From positions 1 through 9,313 of the forward strand of contig JAUWJM010000059.1 in NCBI GenBank assembly GCA_030607715.1: a stretch of 9,313 nt of DNA, in the 5' to 3' direction. Source of the stretch: Candidatus Aerophobota bacterium (GTDB lineage: Bacteria > Aerophobota > Aerophobia > Aerophobales > B3-G15). Below, piece after piece: positions 4,836 through 9,313 of this stretch (position 1 is the stretch's first letter; every line of letters starts with the position of its first letter). A program made the position numbers and the translations under genes. The notes beneath the pieces were generated by a model, which worked only from the letters and a program-made list of their open reading frames with translations, searched no databases and was not told the DNA's origin.

Positions 4836-5873
4836 ATGATTCCAAAGAAAAAATTTTACCGGATACTTGATGTTAACTTTAATCGGGCCGCAGAAGGGTT
4901 AAGGGTAATAGAGGATGCAGTAAGATTTTTGTTAAATGATTCTTCTCTTACCCAACAGATAAGAGGGTTACGACACTGCCTATCAGGAAAAGTAAACCAA
5001 CTTCCAGATAAAGAAAAACTAATTGCCTATCGAAACTCACAAAAAGATGTAGGTTCAAAGTTAAAGGAAAGATCTCGAGGAAAACTGGAAAATTTAATTA
5101 CGGCAAATTTTAAAAGGGTACAGGAAGCGCAAAGAAGTCTGGAAGAATATGGAAAACTGATCTGTCCAATCTGGGCCGAGGAGGTTAAAAATCTTCGATT
5201 TCAAACCTATACCCTGGAAAAAAAAGTGAAGATGAGGCTAAGGAAAAGATGGAACTTCAGTCTCTACGTAATTACAGATCCTTTTTTAATCAAGGAAGAG
5301 GAATTGATAAAAAAAATAAAAGAGGTTATTGAAGCTGGGGCTACAGCAGTTCAGCTTAGAGAGAAAAAATCATCGAGCTTAGTTTTTTTAAAAAAAGCTC
5401 TTAAACTCAGGAAAATAATACCTCCTGAGGTGTTATTTATTATAAATGATCGGCCTGATATAGCTTTTGGAGCAAGGGCAGATGGGGTTCATCTTGGTCA
5501 GGAAGATTTGCCTATCTTTTTTGCCCGAGAAATTTTAGGAGATGATGGGATAATTGGCATCTCTACTCATTCAGTAGAAGAGGCAAGAAGAGCAGAAAAA
5601 GATGGAGCTGATTATATAGCCATAGGTCCTATATTTCCCACTTCTACAAAATGCGATGTTAGATCTTCCCTGGGAATTAAAATAATCTCTCAGGTAAAAA
5701 AAGAGGTTAAGGTTCCAGTAATAGCTATAGGAGGAATAAACAAAAAAAATGTAAGGGAAGTTTTAAACTCTGGTGCTGATGGGATTGCTCTGATAAGTGC
5801 TATTTTTACCTCAAAAAATATTAGTCTAATTACCAGAGAGTTTCGTCAAATTATAGATGAGATAAAACTGTAA
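4836..5873 (+). CDS. thiE: ThiD2-ThiE fusion: HMP-P kinase domain and thiamine-phosphate synthase
   Basis: ThiE joins HMP pyrophosphate to the thiazole phosphate to give thiamine phosphate. Residues from ~140 to 345 show all ThiE hallmarks: YVITD (144-148), QLREK (173-177), INDR (203-206), GVHLGQED (217-224), GISTHS, GPIFPTSTK (264-272) and IAIGGI (297-301). Residues 1-~125 match the N-terminal domain seen on some ThiE proteins and named ThiD2: LDVNFNRAAEGLRVIEDAVRF (11-31), YRNSQKDVGS (65-74) and NFKRVQEAQRSLEEYGK (91-107). ThiD2 has been described as an HMP-P kinase unlike canonical ThiD, so the protein could carry out two consecutive steps. The ATG has AGGA six bases upstream. The stop codon overlaps the tsaE start by one base. 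The link to tRNA-modification genes looks like simple operon packing. Confidence 0.95.
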   Translation: MIPKKKFYRILDVNFNRAAEGLRVIEDAVRFLLNDSSLTQQIRGLRHCLSGKVNQLPDKEKLIAYRNSQKDVGSKLKERSRGKLENLITANFKRVQEAQRSLEEYGKLICPIWAEEVKNLRFQTYTLEKKVKMRLRKRWNFSLYVITDPFLIKEEELIKKIKEVIEAGATAVQLREKKSSSLVFLKKALKLRKIIPPEVLFIINDRPDIAFGARADGVHLGQEDLPIFFAREILGDDGIIGISTHSVEEARRAEKDGADYIAIGPIFPTSTKCDVRSSLGIKIISQVKKEVKVPVIAIGGINKKNVREVLNSGADGIALISAIFTSKNISLITREFRQIIDEIKL

Positions 5874-6334
5874 TGTTATCCTTCTTGACTAAAAAGACTG
5901 AGGAAACCTACGGGTTAGGAGAAAAACTGGGCAAAAGAATCTTTTCTCCATCACTAATAGCTCTGATGGGAGATTTGGGAAGTGGAAAAACTGTTTTTAC
6001 TCAAGGGATAGGGAAAGGTTTGGGAATAAAAGGTAGAATAAGGAGTCCTTCCTTTGTTATTATTAATGAGTATCCAGGGGATATTCCACTTTATCACTTT
6101 GATCTTTACAGAATTAGCCAGGAGGAGGTAGAAACTTTAGGATATGAGGAGTACTTCTATGCCCCAAAAGGAGTAGTGGTAATAGAATGGGCTGATGTTA
6201 TACCTTATCTTCTCCCTCCTCAATACTTAGAGGTAAGAATTAAGATAGATGATTTTGCCCAAAGAAAGATTGTTTTTATTGCCCATGGCAGTGCGTATAA
6301 AAAAATACTTGAGAGAATAAAAAAGGATGTCTAA
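5873..6334 (+). CDS. tsaE: tRNA threonylcarbamoyladenosine biosynthesis ATPase TsaE
   Basis: TsaE is the ATPase that drives the TsaB-TsaD-TsaE cycle making t6A at position 37 of ANN-decoding tRNAs. The 153-residue protein is of normal length and has Walker A GDLGSGKT (33-40), the switch SPSFVI (58-63), YHFDLYR (74-80) and the VVVIEWAD element (101-108) that is near-invariant in the family. It starts at the ATG overlapping the last base of the thiE stop, and its stop overlaps the next ATG by one base, so the three genes are translationally coupled. The direct neighbourhood with tsaB supports the call. The partner TsaD and the TC-AMP synthase TsaC are not in this window. Confidence 0.96.
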   Translation: MLSFLTKKTEETYGLGEKLGKRIFSPSLIALMGDLGSGKTVFTQGIGKGLGIKGRIRSPSFVIINEYPGDIPLYHFDLYRISQEEVETLGYEEYFYAPKGVVVIEWADVIPYLLPPQYLEVRIKIDDFAQRKIVFIAHGSAYKKILERIKKDV

Positions 6335-7458
6335 TGTTAATTTTAGGGATAGATACCTCTTCAAAGAAAGGTTTTATTTTTATAGGAAACAAAGAGGAGG
6401 TCCTAATTTCTCGAAATTTTTCTCATCACAGCACCTCTAAAGAAATTCTTCCTGCCCTGAATGATTTACTTAGGAATAAAAAACTTAAACTGGATGAGCT
6501 AAAAGGGATAGTGATAAGCTTGGGGCCGGGCTCTTTTACTGGTTTAAGAATTGGCCTAAGTTTAGCTAAATCTTTATCTTTTTCTCTAAAAATTCCTCTA
6601 ATAGGAATACCTACCCTGGACTACTTAGCCTTCTCTGTCCCTATTTCGGGGATAGTATGCCCTGTTAGAGAGGCTTATGGGGGATGCTACTATGCAGGGT
6701 TTTTTGAGAAGATAAAGGAGAGAATAATAAAGAGAAGTGATTATCTTTTCCTTTCCCCGGAGAAGATTATAAAAAAGACAAAAATTTTTTCTCCTCAAAG
6801 GGTAACTTTTTTCTCTTCTTCAGAGATTAGCAGGATATTTTTAAAATTTAAGAGCAGGGATAATTTATCTTTTTTTCAGGGAGAAGTCCAGCCAAAAAGA
6901 GCTCTTCTTGAGTTGGGATTAAGAAAAATAAAAGAGGGGAAGGTAGATGATTTAGATACATTAACTCCTTTATATGTTTCTCCCCCCAGGGTTAGAAAAG
7001 AGCTGAAATTGAAACTCAAGGTCAAAATACGTCCTATGGAAAAACAAGATTTAATACAGGTGGGGGAGATAGAAAAACTATCTTTCTCTCTCCCCTGGTC
7101 AGTGAATTTTTTTTCCTTAGAGTTAAAAAAGAAAGAATTCGCTCATTATTGGGTTATAGAGTTAAATGAAGTTATGGCTGGATATGGAGGTTACTGGAAA
7201 ATAAAAAATGAAGCTCACCTGGTTAATTTAGCTATTCATCCCCATTACCGTAGAAAAGGTTTGGGGAGAAAACTTCTAAGGCATATCCTTGAGGATGCTC
7301 GAAATAATGGTTTGAAGATAGTTACCTTAGAAGTGCGGGAGTCTAACAGGAAAGCCCAGATGTTTTATGAAAAATCTGGATTTAAAAAAGTAGCTATCCA
7401 TCCTCATTATTACCATGACACCGATGAGAATGCTTTCATTTATTTGAAAAATTTGTAA
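6334..7458 (+). CDS. tsaB-rimI: TsaB-RimI fusion: t6A complex subunit with ribosomal protein S18-alanine N-acetyltransferase
   Basis: Residues 1-~223 are TsaB, the scaffold partner of TsaD: GIDTSS (5-10), VISLGPGSFTGLRIG (60-74), GIPTLDYLA and the end phrase TPLYVSPPRVRKEL. Residues ~229-374 are a GNAT domain of the RimI type: VKIRPMEKQDL, SFSLPWS (250-256), NLAIHPHYRRKGLGRKLL with the acetyl-CoA loop RRKGLG (306-311), LEVRESNRKAQMFYEKSGF (332-350) and YYHDTDENAFIY. RimI acetylates the N-terminal alanine of ribosomal protein S18. tsaB and rimI are separate neighbours in many bacteria; here one reading frame spans both with a short lysine-rich linker (~221-232) and no stop codon or frameshift. 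The phrase AIHPHY occurs twice in the GNAT part (300 and 354). It is the last gene of the operon. Confidence 0.95.
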   Translation: MLILGIDTSSKKGFIFIGNKEEVLISRNFSHHSTSKEILPALNDLLRNKKLKLDELKGIVISLGPGSFTGLRIGLSLAKSLSFSLKIPLIGIPTLDYLAFSVPISGIVCPVREAYGGCYYAGFFEKIKERIIKRSDYLFLSPEKIIKKTKIFSPQRVTFFSSSEISRIFLKFKSRDNLSFFQGEVQPKRALLELGLRKIKEGKVDDLDTLTPLYVSPPRVRKELKLKLKVKIRPMEKQDLIQVGEIEKLSFSLPWSVNFFSLELKKKEFAHYWVIELNEVMAGYGGYWKIKNEAHLVNLAIHPHYRRKGLGRKLLRHILEDARNNGLKIVTLEVRESNRKAQMFYEKSGFKKVAIHPHYYHDTDENAFIYLKNL

Positions 7459-7463
7459 CAGTT

Positions 7464-7547
7464 CAGCCACTAAGACACCAAGATAAATGCATGAATGTGT
7501 TGATGCGTTCATGCGTGAATGCGTGAATGCGGTGATGGCATGATGGC
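7464..7547 (+). repeat. CACTAAGACACC motif followed by ATGCGTGA-type tandem repeat
   Basis: CCACTAAGACACCAAGA (about 7468-7484) follows the tsaB-rimI stop codon. It is followed by a degenerate ATG-rich tandem repeat, 7487-7547, with units such as ATGCGTGA and ATGCATGA. GCATGAA (7489-7495) can pair with TTCATGC (7508-7514), a 7-bp stem without a T-tract, so it is not a classical terminator. On the other strand the repeat supplies the last codons of bioY. The arrangement resembles that after the rnhB stop codon. Confidence 0.65.
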
Positions 7548-8135
7548 TAAAGCTATTGCAGCAGCAACAATAGCTTTGGTTAGATCGCCAGGTATAAATG
7601 GAATAACACCCATCCAAAAAAGAGTAGGAAGACTAATTTTTACCCCTTTAACCCAGCTTAAATAAAGGCTTAGTTGGGCTAGGCCTAATCCATAAATAAT
7701 AATGAAATTAGCAAAAACCATTAACCCCAGCATAGGGAAAAAACTCCGTGACTTCCCATAAGTATCGGTGAAATAACCAATTAAAAGAGCTGATAAGATA
7801 AAGCCAGCTATGTATCCACCAGTTGGTCCAGTTAAAGCCTGTAGGCCAGAATTGTACCCAGTAAACCAGGGCATTCCAAGAACACCAATTCCTACATATA
7901 AAGCCTGACTGATAGCTCCCCACTTTCTACATAAAAGTACGCCAGATAATAGGACAACAAAAGTTTGAAGAGTTATAGGAACAGGGCTCCAGGGAAGAAC
8001 AACTCTTACCTGTGCCATAGCCCCAGTTAGAGATGCTATACTTAGAGCAAAAAGTCCTTTTTGCCACGCTTTTGCCTGGCATCGATATCTAAAAGCCTCG
8101 TATTTAGCCTTAGTGTAACGTTCAACTCCTATCAT
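7509..8135 (-). CDS. bioY: Biotin ECF transporter S component BioY
   Basis: BioY is the membrane protein that binds biotin for uptake, alone or with the shared ECF ATPase/EcfT module. The 208-residue protein shows a hydrophobic profile with about six membrane segments and family motifs: PVPITLQTFVVLLSGVLL (residues ~51-68), ALTGPTGGYIAGF (84-96 region), and near the end GVIPFIPGDLTKAIVAAAIALA. It has an unusually long polar N-terminus (~25 residues) and a polar tail, MPSPHSRIHA, encoded by the tandem repeat, so the original stop codon has probably been replaced by repeat growth. It follows the EF-G-like gene by 36 bases, with AGAGAAAG before the ATG, suggesting co-transcription. No ecfA or ecfT gene and no BirA gene is in view. 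It is convergent with tsaB-rimI. Confidence 0.94.
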   Translation of the reverse strand: MIGVERYTKAKYEAFRYRCQAKAWQKGLFALSIASLTGAMAQVRVVLPWSPVPITLQTFVVLLSGVLLCRKWGAISQALYVGIGVLGMPWFTGYNSGLQALTGPTGGYIAGFILSALLIGYFTDTYGKSRSFFPMLGLMVFANFIIIYGLGLAQLSLYLSWVKGVKISLPTLFWMGVIPFIPGDLTKAIVAAAIALAIMPSPHSRIHA

Positions 8136-8171
8136 AATTTCTTTCTCTATAAATCAAAAATAGACTGTGCT

Positions 8172-9313
8172 TTATTTTGATTTTGCTTGAGTAATTATCC
8201 TTTGAGCTATCTCATCAGGCACTCTTCCATAATGAGAAAATTTTCTGTTAAAAATACCTCTACCCTGAGTTAGAGACCTTAAACTGGTAGAATAATCCTT
8301 TAGCTCAGCTAAGGGAACATGCACCTTTATTCTCTCTTTACCTCCCAGGGGTTGAACTTCCAATATTTTTCCGCGTCTACTGTTCAAATCTCCATTAATA
8401 TCCCCTAAAAATTCATCGGGAACCTCTACCTCTAATTCCATAATGGGTTCCAGAAGGACAGGCTTAGCCTGTTCCACAGCCTTCCTTAGACCCATAGAGG
8501 CAGCTATTTGAAAAGCTATATCCGAGGAATCAACAGAATGGTAGGATCCATCAAAAAGGGTAACTTCCATATCTACCATAGGATAAGAAGCTAAGGTCCC
8601 CTTTTTTATAGATTCCTTAATTCCCTTCTGCACTGAAGGAACAAACCGAGAGGGAACTGTCCCTCCTTTAATCGCATCTACAAAATTAAACCCTTCTCCT
8701 CGAGATAAAGGTTTTATTTTAAGCCAGACATCCCCATACTGTCCTCTGCCACCCGATTGCCTTTTATATTTTCCCTGAGCTTCGCTAATAGTGATAATAG
8801 TCTCTCGGTAAGGCACTTGAGGATCCTCTGTGGTTACATCTACATTAAATTCCCTCTTTATGCGCTCTATAGCTAAATCTAAATGAACCTTTCCCATTCC
8901 AGAAAGAATTGTTTGCCCTGATTCTCTATCTACCCCTACTTTTAAAAGAGGATCTACTTTAACCATTCGAGAAAGAGTTGTACTCATTCTTTGTTCATCC
9001 TTTTCCTTATTTGACTTAAGAGCAATAAAGGTATTCGGCTCGGAAAAATTTAAGGAAGGAAAGATGATGGGGGTATCCTTGAGGCAGAGAGTATCTCCCA
9101 CACCAGTATTTTTAAGTTTAGCTAAAACAGCTATATCTCCGGCTAAAACTTCGGGAACTTCTTCCCTTTTATTTCCCTGCATTAGATAAATCTGGCCAAC
9201 TTTCTCTTCTCCACCCTTTGCTGAATTGTAAACAGTTCCTCCTGAAGATAAAGCTACCGAGTAAACTTTTAAAAAACTCATCTCTCCCAGATGCATTTCA
9301 GATAAATTTAAAA
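8172..9313 (-). CDS. Elongation factor G-like protein (N-terminal GTPase domain beyond window edge)
   Basis: The frame is open to the window end; residues upstream of the first ATG (LNLSE before MHLGEMSFLKVYS) fit domain II, so the ATG at 9296 is internal and the gene is cut. About 380 residues of domains II to V are present: domain II with GTVYNSAKGGEEKVGQIY and GDIAVLAKLKNTGVGDTL, domain III with TILSGMGKVHLDLAIERI, domain IV with RQSGGRGQYGDVW and DGSYHSVDSSDIAF, and domain V with GDINGDLNSRRGKI and LTQGRGIFNRKFSHYGRVP. EF-G drives ribosome translocation and recycling. Several positions (ARGQYGDVW with Asp, GGTVPSRFVPSVQ, GDINGDLNSRR) look like the divergent second EF-G type (FusA2/EF-G II) rather than the housekeeping copy, but without the G domain I cannot settle this. 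Confidence 0.93.
   Translation of the reverse strand, partial: LNLSEMHLGEMSFLKVYSVALSSGGTVYNSAKGGEEKVGQIYLMQGNKREEVPEVLAGDIAVLAKLKNTGVGDTLCLKDTPIIFPSLNFSEPNTFIALKSNKEKDEQRMSTTLSRMVKVDPLLKVGVDRESGQTILSGMGKVHLDLAIERIKREFNVDVTTEDPQVPYRETIITISEAQGKYKRQSGGRGQYGDVWLKIKPLSRGEGFNFVDAIKGGTVPSRFVPSVQKGIKESIKKGTLASYPMVDMEVTLFDGSYHSVDSSDIAFQIAASMGLRKAVEQAKPVLLEPIMELEVEVPDEFLGDINGDLNSRRGKILEVQPLGGKERIKVHVPLAELKDYSTSLRSLTQGRGIFNRKFSHYGRVPDEIAQRIITQAKSK

Noticed and set aside
7489..7514. Bidirectional terminator between the convergent tsaB-rimI and bioY genes
   Set aside because: Only a 7-bp stem with a 12-base loop and no T-tract; better explained as a by-product of the tandem repeat.
7487..7547. CRISPR array
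   Set aside because: Units are about eight bases, degenerate, and directly adjacent with no spacers.
7327..7617. 96-codon minus-strand ORF
   Set aside because: Shadow of tsaB-rimI and the tandem repeat; the cysteine- and serine-rich translation has no protein-like pattern.
7708..7923. 71-codon minus-strand ORF
   Set aside because: Another frame inside bioY.

Overview
The window reads as chromosomal DNA of a low-GC, outer-membrane-bearing (LPS-type) bacterium. The lptC-lptA-lptB run, the Fe-S class I fumarase and the AT-rich codon use fit a deep-branching anaerobic lineage, probably uncultured. No closer placement can be justified from the sequence alone. The RNase HII is of the archaeal type, and the tRNA-modification and thiamine enzymes occur as fused proteins.

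Left block (1-2224, minus strand): an operon rnhB - lptC - lptA - lptB. It combines removal of ribonucleotides from DNA with three parts of the LPS transport machine; lptB is cut by the window edge. Centre (about 2225-4835): a rearranged region. A divergent promoter pair with matching sigma70-type boxes on both strands occurs twice (near 2300-2369 and 4693-4762). The 5' end of rnhB also occurs twice (2051-2255 and 3682-3847). The right copy carries an intact fumarase alpha gene followed by only a 56-codon stump of rnhB. The left copy carries an intact rnhB but only the last few codons of the fumarase gene. The simplest reading is that an ancestral promoter-fumA-rnhB unit was duplicated and the two copies lost complementary parts. 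Between them lie accessory remains: a ~230-bp palindromic, MITE-like element, a decayed nucleotidyltransferase/HEPN (MNT-HEPN type) gene pair, and two small ORFs of doubtful status.

Right-centre block (4836-7458, plus strand): a tight three-gene operon with 1-nt stop/start overlaps. It encodes a ThiD2-ThiE fusion (thiamine phosphate synthesis), TsaE, and a TsaB-RimI fusion (t6A37 tRNA modification plus ribosomal protein S18 N-acetylation). It reads from the right-hand divergent promoter.

Right edge (7509-9313, minus strand): an EF-G-like translation factor, cut by the window end, followed by bioY, a biotin transporter S-component. bioY converges on tsaB-rimI, and its last codons are made of a short tandem repeat. 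A similar module (a CACTAAG-CAC-like motif followed by ATG-rich tandem repeats) lies just after the rnhB stop codon, so it recurs at two gene ends in this window.
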